Below, piece by piece: positions 33,642-44,300 of a stretch of DNA of 64,000 nucleotides. The translations under genes were made by a program, and so were the position numbers. The DNA is from Ancylobacter mangrovi (lineage in GTDB: Bacteria; Pseudomonadota; Alphaproteobacteria; Rhizobiales; Xanthobacteraceae). Positions within the stretch are counted from its first letter, which is position 1; each line of letters starts with the position of its first letter. The stretch covers positions 1 through 64,000 of the forward strand of contig NZ_JANTHZ010000003.1 of the NCBI RefSeq assembly GCF_024752355.1, given 5' to 3'. A model generated the notes under the pieces. That model worked only from the letters and a program-made list of their open reading frames with translations. It had not been told where the DNA came from and did no database searches.

Positions 33642-35630
33642 ATGACCGCTCCGCTGCGTGCCGCTTTGTATCTGCGCGTCTCCACAGCCCGGCAGGCTGA
33701 GCACGATGTCTCGATCCCCGACCAGCGCCGGCAGGGCGAGGCCTATTGCCAGGCGCGCGGCTATCAGCTGGTCGAGACATATGTGGAGCCTGGGGCCTCA
33801 GCGACCAACGATCGACGGCCCGAATTTCAGCGGATGATCGAAGCCGGCACGTTGAAGCCCGCCCCCTTCGATGTCGTCGTGGTGCACAGCTTCTCGCGGT
33901 TCTTCCGCGATCATTTCGAGCTGGAATTCTATGTCAGGAAGCTCGCCCGCAACGGCGTGAGGTTGGTGTCGATCACCCAGGAGATGGGCGACGACCCGAT
34001 GCACGTCATGATGCGGCAGATCATGGCGCTGTTCGACGAGTACCAGTCCAAGGAGAACGCCAAGCACGTTCTGCGGGCGCAGAAGGAGAATGCCCGGCAG
34101 GGCTTCTGGAACGGTGCTCGCCCGCCGATCGGCTATCGCGTGGTCGAGGCCGAGCAGCGCGGCGCCAAGGTCAAGAAGAAGCTGGAGATCGATCCGCTGC
34201 ACGCCGACACGGTGCGGCTGATCTTTGATCTCGCAATCAACGGGAATGGTCGCTCCGGCCCTATGGGTGTGAAGGCCATCGTCAGCCATCTCAACCGGAA
34301 CCGGATCTACACCCGCGAGGGCGGGCGCTGGGGCATTGGTCAGCTTCACCGGGTGCTGACCCGCCGCACCTATGTCGGCGAGCACCAGTTCAACAGCCGC
34401 TCCAAGAGCAAGCAGAAGAAGCCCGAGAGCGAGGTGGTGGTGGTCGCCGTGCCGCCGCTCATCGACACGAAGGTCTTCGACGCCGTGCAGGAGCAGCTTC
34501 AGGCACGCAATCCCAAGATCGTCCCGCCGCGCGTGGTGAGCGGCCCGACACTGCTCACCGGCATCTGCTATTGCGCCCAGTGCGGCGGGGCCATGACCAT
34601 CCGCACCGGCAAGAGCGGACGCTATCGCTACTATGCCTGCTCAATCAAAGCGCGGCAGGGCGAAACCGGCTGCTCGGGTCGCGCCATACCGATGGAGACC
34701 CTCGACACCCTTGTGGCAGGTCATATCGAGCAGCGCCTCCTTCAGCCCGAGCGGCTGCAGGAAATCCTCGCCTCCATGCTCAACCACCGCCAGGAGCGGC
34801 TTGAGCGCCGCCGCGAACACATCGCCGAGCTCACTAAGCGCGCCACAGAGGCGGATCAGCGGCTGCGTCGGCTCTATGACGCCATCGAATCAGGCGTCGC
34901 CGACATCACCGATCCCGCTCTGAAGGAACGGATCGATGGATTAAAGGCGATCCGCGACCAAGCCCAGGTCGATGTCGCCCGCGCACAAACGTCGCTCGCA
35001 ACGTCAGGCGAGCACGCAGTCACACCCGCCATGGTAGCGCGCTTCGCCGACATCGCTCGCAAGCGCATGCGCGTCGAAGGCGGCGGTTATCGGCGCGATC
35101 ACTTGCGCGCCTTGGCTCAGCGTGTGGAGGTCGGAGCCAAGGAAGTCCGCATCATCGGATCTAAAGGGGACCTGCTCCGAACGCTGGCTGCCCTCTCAGG
35201 AGGGAAATCGGCAGCGATAGGCGTGCCCAGTTTGGGACTGAAATGGCGGAGGGAGCGGGATTCGAACCCGCGATACGGTTCCCCGTATACACACTTTCCA
35301 GGCGTGCGCCTTCAACCACTCGGCCACCCCTCCATCGGCAGGCGCTTCGCCGCCGCAGGGGCGCGAGATATAGGGAAGCGGCGCGGCTGGCAAGCCCATA
35401 GACGGGTCGGCAGATCCGGCCGGCCGCTCGCGGCGGAGACCGCGCCCAGCGGCCGGGCACGCGACGCAGTGGATCGCTCCGTGTCCCCCGCCTGTTCCGG
35501 CCGGTCGCGAGGGGGGCGATGCGATGGCGCAAGCCCGCGCAGGCTGCCTCCGCCCCGGATGCCGCCCCCGGCGCGGATAAGACGCGCGCCCCGGAGGCCC
35601 ACCGCTACTGCGGCGGCGTGGTCGAGGTGA
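33642..35630 (+). CDS. Large serine recombinase (island integrase) reading into tRNA-Ser
   Basis: 662 residues as an open frame. Resolvase domain with catalytic S14 in [10 protein letters not shown] and the RR-P-x-F ([10 protein letters not shown]) and SFSRFFRD motifs; recombinase domain [13 protein letters not shown]; zinc ribbon CYCAQCGG...YYACS...C; then a long coiled coil ([28 protein letters not shown]). Residues from about 535 on are translated from antisense tRNA-Ser(GGA) and chromosomal DNA ([18 protein letters not shown]), so the natural protein probably consists of about 534 residues with a tail that depends on where the element is inserted. It catalyses integration and excision at the tRNA. 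Its frame also crosses the last 26 bp of the antisense gene ending at 35605. Confidence 0.9.
   Translation: MTAPLRAALYLRVSTARQAEHDVSIPDQRRQGEAYCQARGYQLVETYVEPGASATNDRRPEFQRMIEAGTLKPAPFDVVVVHSFSRFFRDHFELEFYVRKLARNGVRLVSITQEMGDDPMHVMMRQIMALFDEYQSKENAKHVLRAQKENARQGFWNGARPPIGYRVVEAEQRGAKVKKKLEIDPLHADTVRLIFDLAINGNGRSGPMGVKAIVSHLNRNRIYTREGGRWGIGQLHRVLTRRTYVGEHQFNSRSKSKQKKPESEVVVVAVPPLIDTKVFDAVQEQLQARNPKIVPPRVVSGPTLLTGICYCAQCGGAMTIRTGKSGRYRYYACSIKARQGETGCSGRAIPMETLDTLVAGHIEQRLLQPERLQEILASMLNHRQERLERRREHIAELTKRATEADQRLRRLYDAIESGVADITDPALKERIDGLKAIRDQAQVDVARAQTSLATSGEHAVTPAMVARFADIARKRMRVEGGGYRRDHLRALAQRVEVGAKEVRIIGSKGDLLRTLAALSGGKSAAIGVPSLGLKWRRERDSNPRYGSPYTHFPGVRLQPLGHPSIGRRFAAAGARDIGKRRGWQAHRRVGRSGRPLAAETAPSGRARDAVDRSVSPACSGRSRGGRCDGASPRRLPPPRMPPPARIRRAPRRPTATAAAWSR
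35244..35333 (-). tRNA. tRNA-Ser(GGA)
   Basis: 90 nt on the minus strand. Acceptor GGAGGGG pairs with TCCCTCC followed by encoded GCCA. T arm GCGGG-TTCGAAT-CCCGC. Anticodon stem CACGC/GTGTG with loop CTGGAAA gives anticodon GGA. A long variable arm (TATACGGGGAACCGTAT) is as expected for Ser. Its 3' end faces the recombinase, making it the likely attachment site of the island. Confidence 0.95.
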
Positions 35631-35955
35631 TGGCGCAGGTCGCGGTGTCGGCCTTGACGCCCATCAGGTGCACCTGGCCGTCGCCCTTGGTGCCGGCGAC
35701 GATGTTGTAGAGCGTGACGCTGGCGCTGCCCGCGGGCTTGCTCCCGGCGGTGAAGTCGCAGTTCACCACCGCGCTCTCCAGCGTCGCCTGGGTGCCGTTG
35801 GTGACCGACACGTTCATCACCGAGCCCACCGGATCGGAGAAGATCTCGCCCTGATGAAGCTCCAGCGCCGACTCCGCGGCACCGGCGGGAACGGCGGCGA
35901 GGAACGGGGTGCCCGCCAGGGCGAGGGCGGCCAGCAGGAAAGCGTTGGGCTTCAT
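35605..35955 (-). CDS. Small secreted hypothetical protein
   Basis: 116 residues from ATG 35955. Residues 1-27 form a Sec signal peptide (KPNAFLLAALALAGTPFLAAVPAGA-A). The mature domain of about 89 residues looks like a beta-sandwich with two cysteines (VVNCDFTAG...ATCAIT), probably a disulfide. No family recognised. It lies on the chromosome side of the tRNA, in very GC-rich DNA, and is therefore a resident gene. Its 3' end overlaps the antisense read-through of the recombinase frame. Confidence 0.7.
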   Translation of the reverse strand: MKPNAFLLAALALAGTPFLAAVPAGAAESALELHQGEIFSDPVGSVMNVSVTNGTQATLESAVVNCDFTAGSKPAGSASVTLYNIVAGTKGDGQVHLMGVKADTATCAITSTTPPQ

Positions 35956-36320
35956 CGATTATCTCGCGAACGGGCGGCCGGCGGCGTGCGGGCCCGGCTG
36001 ATTGCAATAGCGTCCGCCGCAGCGCGAGCCTAGTGGCTGCGCCGGCCAAATCAACCGGATTGCGCCGTCAGTCCGCCGCAACGTCATGCCATAAGGTCAT
36101 TGCCGGGCGCGGGCGCGCCCGATGATGCCCCGCCGCCGGTGGCCGGGACGGGGGAGGGGGTGCGCGCGGGCCCGCGGCCGGGAGAAGCGTGACCCATACA
36201 ACACTATGCAAGGATAAACTTGGATTTTACTTGGGCGATAAAGCCGTTCCACGGCGGTAGACAAGCCTAGTGCCGCCGGTATATTTCCAGCGCGGAATTG
36301 CCAGGCATGGGGAAAACGGG
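35956..36320. other. Divergent gap upstream of the efflux operon
   Basis: 365 bp between the secreted hypothetical (minus) and the RND adaptor (plus). It is GC-rich except for a short AT-rich window near 36190-36250 (CAACACTATGCAAGG..AAACTTGGATTT) that could hold the efflux promoter. No regulator gene is adjacent. Confidence 0.4.
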
Positions 36321-37682
36321 ATGAATCCGAGCGCACGTCGGTCCGGTCTGCGGTGCCGTTGGCTGGGAGCGATCGTGGTCGTGGCGACCGCGGGAGCGCT
36401 CGCCGCCTGCTCGGAAGAGAACAAGTACGTCGCCCCGCCGCCGCCCCAGGTCACGGTGACCACGCCGCTGGCGCATCCCGTCACCCGCTATCTCGAGCTC
36501 ACCGGCAACACCGCCTCGATCAACACGGTCGATCTCGTCGCCCGCGTCGAGGGCTTCCTCACCGCCATCGACTACAAGGACGGCGCGGTGATGAAGAAGG
36601 GCGACCGGCTGTTCCTGATCCAGCAGGACACCTACCAGGCCGATCTCGACCAGTCCAAGGCGCAGCTCGCCTCGGCCCAGGCCCAGCTCACCAACACGCA
36701 GGCCGAATATCAGCGCCAGTCCACCCTCGGCCAGCAGGACTTCTCGTCCCAGGCGGTGGTCGACAAGGCGCGCGCGGCGATGGAGCAGGCGCAGGCGTCG
36801 GTCGACGCGGCCAAGGCCAATATCGAGATCGCCACCATCAATCTCGGCTACACCAACGTGGTGGCGCCGTTCAACGGCATCGTCACCCGCCACCTCGCCG
36901 ATGTCGGCCAGCTCGTGGGCCACGGCAATCCCACCAAGCTCGCCACCATCGTGCAGATGGACCCGATCTACGCCTATTTCAGCCTGAGCGAGAATCAGGT
37001 GCTGCGGATCAAGCAGGCGCTGGCCGCCAGCGGGCGCACCATCGAGCAGGTGAAGGAGGTCGAGATCGATATCGGCCTCCAGAACGAAGGAACCAGCTAC
37101 CCGCACAAGGGCCATCTCGACTACGTCTCGCCCGAGGTCGACCCCTCGACCGGCACGCTGCTGGTGCGCGCCGTCTTCGACAACAAGGACCTCGCTTTGC
37201 TGCCGGGCCTGTTCGTGCGCGTGCGCATTCCGGTGCAGAAGATCCCGGACGCGCTGCTTGTCGAGGACACCGCGATCAGCGACGCCCAGCAGGGGCGCTA
37301 CGTGCTGGTGGTCGACAAGGACAATGTGGTCCAGCAGAAGGTCATCACCACCGGCCAGCAGATCGGCGACCTGCGGGTGGTCGAAACCGGCCTCACGGTG
37401 GACGACCACATCGTGGTCGGCGGCATCCAGCGCGCCACGCCGGGCTCGAAGGTCGACCCGCAGATGCAGCCGCCGCCAAAGGCCCCGGCCGACCTCGTCG
37501 CGGCGACGCCCGAGCCGGCGAACGGTGCGGATGCCAAGCCTTCGGATGGAAAGCCTTCGGATGCCGGCAAGCCCGCGGATGCCAAACCGGCGGAGTCCGC
37601 GCCGGCCGGCACGGCGCCTTCCGGCTCCGCGCCCTCTGATTCATCGCCCGCCGACCAGTCGCCCGCCAAATCCGCGCCCTGA
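36321..37682 (+). CDS. RND efflux periplasmic adaptor subunit (membrane fusion lipoprotein)
   Basis: 453 residues from ATG 36321. The N-terminus has LAAC at 27-30, a lipobox with lipidation at C30. Barrel-sandwich and coiled-coil segments follow: LVARVEGFLTAIDYKDGAVMKKGDRLFLI (lipoyl half-motif), a heptad region DQSKAQLASAQAQLTNTQAEYQRQ, then NLGYTNVVAPFNGIVTRHLADVGQLV. The last 70 residues are an Ala/Pro/Ser/Asp-rich disordered tail with near-repeats KPSDGKPSDAGKPADAKPAE, longer than is usual for this family. It bridges the inner-membrane pump to an outer-membrane channel. The pump gene starts 45 bp downstream; no TolC-type gene is in the window. Confidence 0.93.
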   Translation: MNPSARRSGLRCRWLGAIVVVATAGALAACSEENKYVAPPPPQVTVTTPLAHPVTRYLELTGNTASINTVDLVARVEGFLTAIDYKDGAVMKKGDRLFLIQQDTYQADLDQSKAQLASAQAQLTNTQAEYQRQSTLGQQDFSSQAVVDKARAAMEQAQASVDAAKANIEIATINLGYTNVVAPFNGIVTRHLADVGQLVGHGNPTKLATIVQMDPIYAYFSLSENQVLRIKQALAASGRTIEQVKEVEIDIGLQNEGTSYPHKGHLDYVSPEVDPSTGTLLVRAVFDNKDLALLPGLFVRVRIPVQKIPDALLVEDTAISDAQQGRYVLVVDKDNVVQQKVITTGQQIGDLRVVETGLTVDDHIVVGGIQRATPGSKVDPQMQPPPKAPADLVAATPEPANGADAKPSDGKPSDAGKPADAKPAESAPAGTAPSGSAPSDSSPADQSPAKSAP

Positions 37683-37727
37683 TCCGAGGGCCTCGCCCCC
37701 GGCACGCCCGCACCGAAGGTCAGAGCC

Positions 37728-40700
37728 ATGATCTCACGCTTCTTCATCGAACGGCCGGTTCTCTCGAACGTTCTGGCGCTGGTGTTCGTGCTGATCGGCG
37801 CGGTGGCGCTGATCGAGCTGCCGGTCGCGCAGTACCCGAACGTCGTGCCGCCGACCGTCCAGGTGACGACGCGCTATCCGGGCGCCAGCGCGCGCACGCT
37901 GGTGGACACGGTGGCCCTGCCGATCGAGCAGCAGGTCAACGGCGTGCAGGGCATGCTCTACATGCAGTCGACCAGCGCGTCGGACGGCACGTACACGCTC
38001 ACCATCACCTTCGCCATCGGCACCGATCCCGACTTCGCGCAGGTGCTGGTGCAGAACCGCGTCGCCATCGCCATGGCCTCGCTGCCACAGGCGGTGCAGC
38101 TCCAGGGCGTGACGACGCAGAAGAAATCGACCGCGATCCTGCAGTTCGTGGCGCTCTATTCGCCGGACGGTTCCTATGACAGCCTGTTCCTGGCCAATTA
38201 CGGCATCATCAACCTGCAGAACGAGATCGCCCGTCTCGACGGCGTCGGCAACGTCAACGTGTTCGGCGCCGGCGAATACGCGATGCGGGTCTGGCTCAAC
38301 CCGGACGAGCTGCAGTCGCGCGGCCTGACCCCGCAGGACGTGATCGACGCGATCCAGCAGCAGAGCCAGGAGGTCGCCTCCGGCGTGGTCGGCATGCCGC
38401 CGGTGCCGAAGGGGCAGAACTTCCAGTACACGCTCACCGTGGCCGGGCGGCTGAACGACGCCGCCGACTATGAGAACATCATCGTCAAGGTGAGCAACGA
38501 GGACGGCGGGCGCATCACCCGGCTGCGCGACGTGGCGCGGGTCGAGCTTGGCTCGCAGACCTACAGCCAGACCTTCACCTTCAACGGCAAGCCCGCCGCC
38601 GCGCTCGGCATCTACCAGCTTCCGGAGGCGAACTCGCTCCAGGTGGCGACCGAGGTGCGGGCGAAGATGGCCGAGCTCGCCAAGAACTTCCCGCCCGGCC
38701 TCGCCTATCAGATCCCGTTCGACACCACGGTGTTCGTGACCGCCTCCATCGACGAGGTCTACAAGACCCTGTTCGAGGCGGGCATCCTCGTCCTCATCGT
38801 CATCCTCGTCTTCCTGCAGGACTGGCGCGCGACGCTGGTGCCGGCGACCACGGTGCCGGTCACCATCATCGGCACCTTCGCGGCCATGGCGGCGATGGGC
38901 TTCTCGGTGAACCTGTCGACGCTGTTCGCCATCGTGCTCGCCATCGGCATCGTGGTCGACGACGCCATCGTCATCGTGGAGGGCGTGGCGCGCCACATCG
39001 AGGCGGGCCTGCCAGGCCGGCAGGCGGCCGAGAAGGCGATGGACGAGCTGTTCGGCCCGATCATCGGCATCACGCTGGTGCTGATGTCGGTGTTCATTCC
39101 CGCCGCCTTCATGCCGGGCCTGACAGGCCAGCTCTACCAGCAATTCGCGCTCGTCATCGCCGCGACGGCCTTCATCTCCGCCATCAATGCGATGACGCTG
39201 AAGCCGACCCAGTGCGCGCTGTGGCTGCGCCCGCCGGTGCCGCCGGAGAAGCGCAACTTCTTCTATCGCGGCTTCAACGCGGTCTACGACGTCGCCGAGC
39301 GCTGGTACGCCCACCTCATCAGCCGCATGGTGCATGTGAGCTACATCACCGTCTCGGTGGCGCTGGTGCTGATCGGCATCGCCATCTGGGGTCTGACGCG
39401 GGTGCCGACCGGCTTCCTGCCGACCGAGGACCAGGGCTATGTGCTGATCGGCGCCCAGCTGCCGGACGCCGCCTCGCTGCAGCGCACCGACGATGTGATG
39501 AAGGAGATCTCTGACATCGTCTCGAAGACGCCCGGCGTGCAGGACGTGCTCGCCATCTCGGGCATCTCGGTGCTCGACAACAACGCCACCCTGCCCAATG
39601 CCGGCGTCGCCTATGTCATGCTCAAGGGCTGGGACGAGCGCGACAAGAAGGGCGAGGGTCTGCTGTGGATCTATGAGACGCTAAGCAAGGAGCTGGAAAA
39701 GGTCACCGACGCCTCGACCTTTGTGCTGGTGCCGCCGCCGATCCAGGGTATCGGCAACGCCTCCGGCTTCACCCAGATGATCGAATCGAAGGACGGCAGC
39801 TTCGACTTCGTCGAGCTGCAGAGCGTGACCCAGCAGATCGTCAAGAACGCCTCGAGCCAGTCCGCGCTGCAGCGCCTGAGCACCTCGTTCCGCGCCAACG
39901 TGCCCCAGCTCTTCCTCGAGATCGACCGCGTCAAGGCGGAGACGCTGGGCGTCACCGTCGGGCAGGTGTTCTCGACCATCCAGGGCTATGTCGGCTCGAC
40001 CTACGTCACCCAGTTCAACGATTTCGGCCAGACCTTCCAGGCCTATATCCAAGCCGAATCCGGCTTCCGGCGCACGCCGGAGGAGATCCTGAACCTCAAG
40101 ATCCGCACCCCCGCCGGCAACATGGTGCCGATCGGCACGCTGGCCAAGGTGCGCCCGATGTTCGGCCCGCCGCTGATCACGCTCTACAACCTCTACCCGG
40201 CCTCCACCATCGTCGGCGGCGCGGCGCAGGGCTTCAGCTCCGGCCAGGCGCTGGACATCATGGGCCAGGTCGCCGAACGGACCCTGCCGCGCGGCATGGG
40301 CTACAATTGGAGCGCCATGTCCTATCAGGAGGAAGCGGTCGGCAACGAGGTCTACTTCGTGTTCGGCCTCGCCATCCTGCTGGTCTACTTCGTGCTCGCC
40401 GGCCAGTATGAGAGCTGGATCCAGCCGCTCTCGGTGCTGCTCGCCGTGCCGCTGGCGCTGCTCGGCACGGTCGGCGCGCTGACGGCGATCGGCATCGCCA
40501 ACAACCTCTACACCCAGATCGGCCTCATCCTGCTGATCGCGCTATCGGCGAAGAACGCGATCCTGATCGTCGAGTTCGCACGCGAGAAACGGGCCGAGGG
40601 CATGGAGATCATGGATGCGGCGGTGGAGGCGGCGCGGCTGCGCTTCCGCCCGATCCTGATGACCTCCTTCGCCTTCATCCTCGGCGTGCTGCCGCTGGTG

Positions 40701-40916
40701 CTGGCGACCGGCGCGGGCGCCAATTCGCGCAAGTCGATCGGCATCGCGGTGTTCTCGGGCATGCTGGCCTCGACCTGCCTCGCGGTGCTGTTCGTGCCGT
40801 CCTTCTACACGGTGTTCCAGCGCTTCGAGGAATGGCGGGCCGGCCGCAAGGGCAAGACCCCCGCGACGCCCGCGCATGAGGGCCCGGCCGCGGGCGAGGC
40901 GACGCCGACGGCCTGA
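37728..40916 (+). CDS. RND multidrug efflux permease (HAE-1 type)
   Basis: 1062 residues, typical length for AcrB/MexF homologues. N-terminus MISRFFIERPVLSNVLALVFVLIG is the standard first helix, followed by the two large periplasmic loops and the central LSTLFAIVLAIGIVVDDAIVIVEG, which contains the proton-relay Asp pair in TM4. TM10-12 end with FAREKRAEGMEIMDAAVEAARLRFRPILMTSFAFILGVLPL, typical of the family. It exports drugs, dyes or solvents from the periplasm and inner leaflet, driven by protons. It is co-transcribed with the adaptor just upstream. The substrate range cannot be told from the sequence. Confidence 0.95.
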   Translation: MISRFFIERPVLSNVLALVFVLIGAVALIELPVAQYPNVVPPTVQVTTRYPGASARTLVDTVALPIEQQVNGVQGMLYMQSTSASDGTYTLTITFAIGTDPDFAQVLVQNRVAIAMASLPQAVQLQGVTTQKKSTAILQFVALYSPDGSYDSLFLANYGIINLQNEIARLDGVGNVNVFGAGEYAMRVWLNPDELQSRGLTPQDVIDAIQQQSQEVASGVVGMPPVPKGQNFQYTLTVAGRLNDAADYENIIVKVSNEDGGRITRLRDVARVELGSQTYSQTFTFNGKPAAALGIYQLPEANSLQVATEVRAKMAELAKNFPPGLAYQIPFDTTVFVTASIDEVYKTLFEAGILVLIVILVFLQDWRATLVPATTVPVTIIGTFAAMAAMGFSVNLSTLFAIVLAIGIVVDDAIVIVEGVARHIEAGLPGRQAAEKAMDELFGPIIGITLVLMSVFIPAAFMPGLTGQLYQQFALVIAATAFISAINAMTLKPTQCALWLRPPVPPEKRNFFYRGFNAVYDVAERWYAHLISRMVHVSYITVSVALVLIGIAIWGLTRVPTGFLPTEDQGYVLIGAQLPDAASLQRTDDVMKEISDIVSKTPGVQDVLAISGISVLDNNATLPNAGVAYVMLKGWDERDKKGEGLLWIYETLSKELEKVTDASTFVLVPPPIQGIGNASGFTQMIESKDGSFDFVELQSVTQQIVKNASSQSALQRLSTSFRANVPQLFLEIDRVKAETLGVTVGQVFSTIQGYVGSTYVTQFNDFGQTFQAYIQAESGFRRTPEEILNLKIRTPAGNMVPIGTLAKVRPMFGPPLITLYNLYPASTIVGGAAQGFSSGQALDIMGQVAERTLPRGMGYNWSAMSYQEEAVGNEVYFVFGLAILLVYFVLAGQYESWIQPLSVLLAVPLALLGTVGALTAIGIANNLYTQIGLILLIALSAKNAILIVEFAREKRAEGMEIMDAAVEAARLRFRPILMTSFAFILGVLPLVLATGAGANSRKSIGIAVFSGMLASTCLAVLFVPSFYTVFQRFEEWRAGRKGKTPATPAHEGPAAGEATPTA

Positions 40917-41316
40917 GGCAGGGATCGCACGCGGGGCCGGAAGGGTTCGGCGTCGACGTGCCCGGCTTCGACGTATCCGACAGCGACGTGCTTGGCACGG
41001 ACGGGTTCGCGCGAAGCTCGTGGCGGGGCGGACCTGCCGCTCGCCGTGGGCTGGGTCTCCCGCCCGGCCTTTGCGGCGATGGCGCTTCCCGCTCGGCGAC
41101 GCTTCGCCTCAATTTGCGGCATCAGGGTGGTGAAACTCTGGGCGGGCGAGGGGCCGATCCCGACCGCCGGAGCCGCCGGTGCCGTGCCGGCCGCATGGCA
41201 GCCTGTGGCAGGATTGCGGCACGATTCGTGCGTTCGCTTCCGGGCGTGTTGGTTCCGCGACCGGGTGCTCCTAAGCTTCGTCGCCGCGCCGCGGTCCTGA
41301 AGTCCAGTGGGTGCCT
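40917..41316. other. Gap between pump gene and transglutaminase cluster
   Basis: 400 bp with no supported gene on either strand. It presumably contains the promoter of the transglutaminase cluster. No terminator hairpin with a T tail was found after the pump gene. Confidence 0.4.
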
Positions 41317-44300
41317 ATGACAATCTTTGCGAGCCTGCATCACGTCACGAGCTACAAGTATGACCGCCCGGTCGCGCTTGGGCCCCAGATCATCCGGCTC
41401 CGTCCGGCACCGCACTGCCGCACCCCGGTGAAGAGCTATTCGCTGAAGGTGACGCCCGCCAATCACTTCGTGAACTGGCAGCAGGACCCGTTCGGCAACT
41501 GGATGGCCCGCTTCGTCTTCCCCGAGAAGGCGACCGAGTTCCGCATCGAGGTCGACCTGATCGCGGACATGACGGTCTACAACCCGTTCGATTTCTTCGT
41601 CGAGGAATTCGCCGAGACGCTGCCCTTCGCCTATCCCCCCGCGCTCGCCAAGGAGCTCAGCCCCTATCTCGAGGCGGAGGATGGCGGCCCGCTGCTCGAC
41701 GCCTATGTCGAGAAGGTGCGCCCCGCCGAGGGCGACGCCACGGTCGACTATCTGGTCAAGCTCAATCAGCAGCTCCAGTCCGACGTGAGCTATCTCATCC
41801 GCATGGAGCCCGGCGTTCAGTCGCCGGACGAGACGCTCGATCTCGCCGCCGGCTCCTGCCGCGATTCCGGCTGGCTGCTGGTTCAGATCCTGCGCCGGCT
41901 CGGCCTCGCGGCGCGCTTCGTGTCGGGCTACCTGATCCAGCTCAAGCCGGACGTGAAGGCGCTCGACGGGCCGACCGGCACCGAGGTCGACTTTACCGAC
42001 CTCCACGCCTGGTGCGAGGTCTATCTGCCCGGCGCCGGCTGGGTCGGCCTCGACCCGACCTCGGGCCTGCTGTGCGGGGAGAGCCACCTGCCGCTCTGCG
42101 CCACCCCGAACTTCGCCTCGGCGGCGCCGATCGCCGGCTCCTACGCCGCCGACGAGGACACCCGCACCGATTTCGAGTTCGACATGCGGGTCACCCGCGT
42201 GGCGGAGAAGCCGCGCGTCACGCTGCCCTTCTCGGACGACGCCTGGGCGGCGCTCGACGCGCTCGGCGACCGGGTCGACGCCGACCTCGCGGCGCAGGAC
42301 GTGCGCCTGACCATGGGCGGCGAGCCGACCTTCATCTCGATCGACGACTACCAGGGCGCGGAGTGGAACACTTCCGCCGTCGGCCCCACCAAGCGCATGC
42401 GCGCCGACGACCTGATCCGCCGCGTGCGCAAGCGCTTCGCGCCCGGCGGCATGATGCATTACGGCCAGGGCAAGTGGTATCCGGGCGAGAGCCTGCCGCG
42501 CTGGACCTTCTCGCTCTACTGGCGCAAGGACGGCAAGCCGATCTGGCGCGACGCCGACCTCATCGCCAATGAGAGCCTCGCCACCGCCACGGTGGAAGAT
42601 GCGCGCCTCTTCACCGAGGGCCTGTCCGAGCGGCTGGGGATCGGCAACACCTATGCCACGCCGGCCTATGAGGACCCGGCGCACTGGGTGCTGAAGGAAG
42701 GCGACCTGCCCGACAATGTCGACGCGCTCGATTCCAAGCTGGAGGATCCCGAGGCGCGCGCCCGGCTGATGCGCGTGTTCGAGCGCGGCCTCGGCCGGCC
42801 GACCGGCTATGTGCTGCCGGTGCAGCGCTGGCAGAGCCGCTCCAAGCGAAGCTGGATCAGCGAGAAGTGGCGGTTCCGGCGTGGCAAGCTGTTCCTCATG
42901 CCGGGCGATTCGCCGGTCGGCTACCGGCTGCCGCTGGCGAGCCTGCCCTGGGTGCCGCCGGCCGCCTATCCCTATGTCAATCCCGCCGACCCGATGGCCA
43001 TCGCCGGCGATCTGCCGGACGCGGAGACGCTGCACCAGCTCTATCGCCGCACCTCGGTGGACGACAACCAGCAGGACCAGGTCGACCAGGTGCTGACCGG
43101 GACCGGCTCGGTGCGCACCGCGCTCGCGGTCGAGCCGCGCGACGGCCGGCTCTGCGTGTTCATGCCCCCGACCGAGCGGCTGGAGGACTATCTCGAGCTG
43201 CTCGCCGCGATCGAGGTCACGGCGGGCGAGCTGAAGCTTCCCGTCCATATCGAGGGCTACACGCCGCCCGTCGACCCGCGGCTCAACGTGATCCGCGTCG
43301 CGCCCGATCCCGGCGTGATCGAGGTCAACGTGCACCCGGCCTCGAACTGGAAGACCTGCGTCGAGATCACCCGCGACCTCTACGAGGAAGCGCGGCTGTC
43401 CCGGCTCGGCACCGAGAAGTTCATGGTCGACGGGCGCCACACCGGCACCGGCGGCGGCAATCACGTGGTGGTCGGCGGCGCCACCCCGGCGGACAGCCCG
43501 TTCCTGCGCCGGCCGGACCTCCTCAAGAGCCTCGTCATCTACTGGCAGCGCCACCCCGCGCTGTCCTACCTGTTCTCCGGCCTGTTCATCGGCCCGACCA
43601 GCCAGGCGCCGCGCATCGACGAGGCCCGGCACGACAGCCTCTACGAGCTCGAGATCGCCATGGCCAACGTGCCCGCCCCGGGCACCGGGCAGGCGCCCCC
43701 GCCCTGGCTGGTCGACCGGCTGTTCCGCAACCTCCTGACCGACGTCACCGGCAACACCCACCGCTCCGAGATCTGCATCGACAAGCTGTTCTCGCCGGAC
43801 GGGCCGACCGGCCGGCTGGGCCTCGTCGAGTTCCGCTCGTTCGAGATGCCGCCGGACTGGCGCATGAGCCTCGCCCAGCAATTGCTGCTGCGCGCGCTCA
43901 TCTCCTGGTTCTGGCGCGAGCCGCAGGACGGGCCGCTGGCCCGCTGGGGCACCGCGCTTGCCGACCGCTTCATGCTGCCGCATTTCGTCTGGTCCGACTT
44001 CATGGACGTGCTCGACGATCTCGGCCGCGCCGGCTACCGCTTCGACCCCATGTGGTTCGAGGCGCAGCGCGAGTTCCGCTTCCCCTTCTTCGGCCAGGTC
44101 GAGCATGGCGGGGTGAGCCTGGAGCTGCGCCAGGCGCTGGAGCCGTGGCACGTGCTGGGCGAGGAGGGCGCGGTCGGCGGCACGGTGCGCTTCGTCGATT
44201 CGTCGGTGGAGCGGCTGCAGGCCCGGGTCGAGGGGCTGAACCCGATCCGCCACGTCGTCACCTGCAACGGCCGCCGCCTGCCGCTGGTGCCGACCGGGCG

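Larger units (their letters stand above)
13901..35243. mobile_element. Putative mobilizable genomic island integrated at tRNA-Ser(GGA); left limit uncertain
   Basis: Right edge: a serine recombinase frame runs directly into the 3' end of tRNA-Ser(GGA) at 35244, the classic position of an integrase next to its attachment tRNA. Inside lie a relaxase, an XRE repressor, restriction and defence-like genes and small ORFs typical of mobile elements. No type IV secretion, coupling-protein or replication genes are visible, so it would need a helper (mobilizable rather than conjugative), or it is a remnant. I found no second copy of the tRNA 3' end in the window, so the left end may lie before position 1. 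The coordinate 13901 only marks where clearly island-like content begins. Confidence 0.5.

Noticed and set aside
1-35243. Second copy of the tRNA-Ser 3' end (other attachment site)
   Set aside because: I looked through the main intergenic gaps for GCGGGTTCGAATCCCGC or its reverse and found none. This was by eye, so a short or diverged copy could be missed.
35334-35604. Additional gene between tRNA-Ser and the secreted hypothetical
   Set aside because: The only long frame is the plus-strand read-through of the recombinase. No supported coding sequence on the minus strand.
37734-39335. 533-residue minus-strand open frame opposite the RND pump gene
   Set aside because: Antisense to a clear pump gene. 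His/Arg/Asp-rich with no domain.
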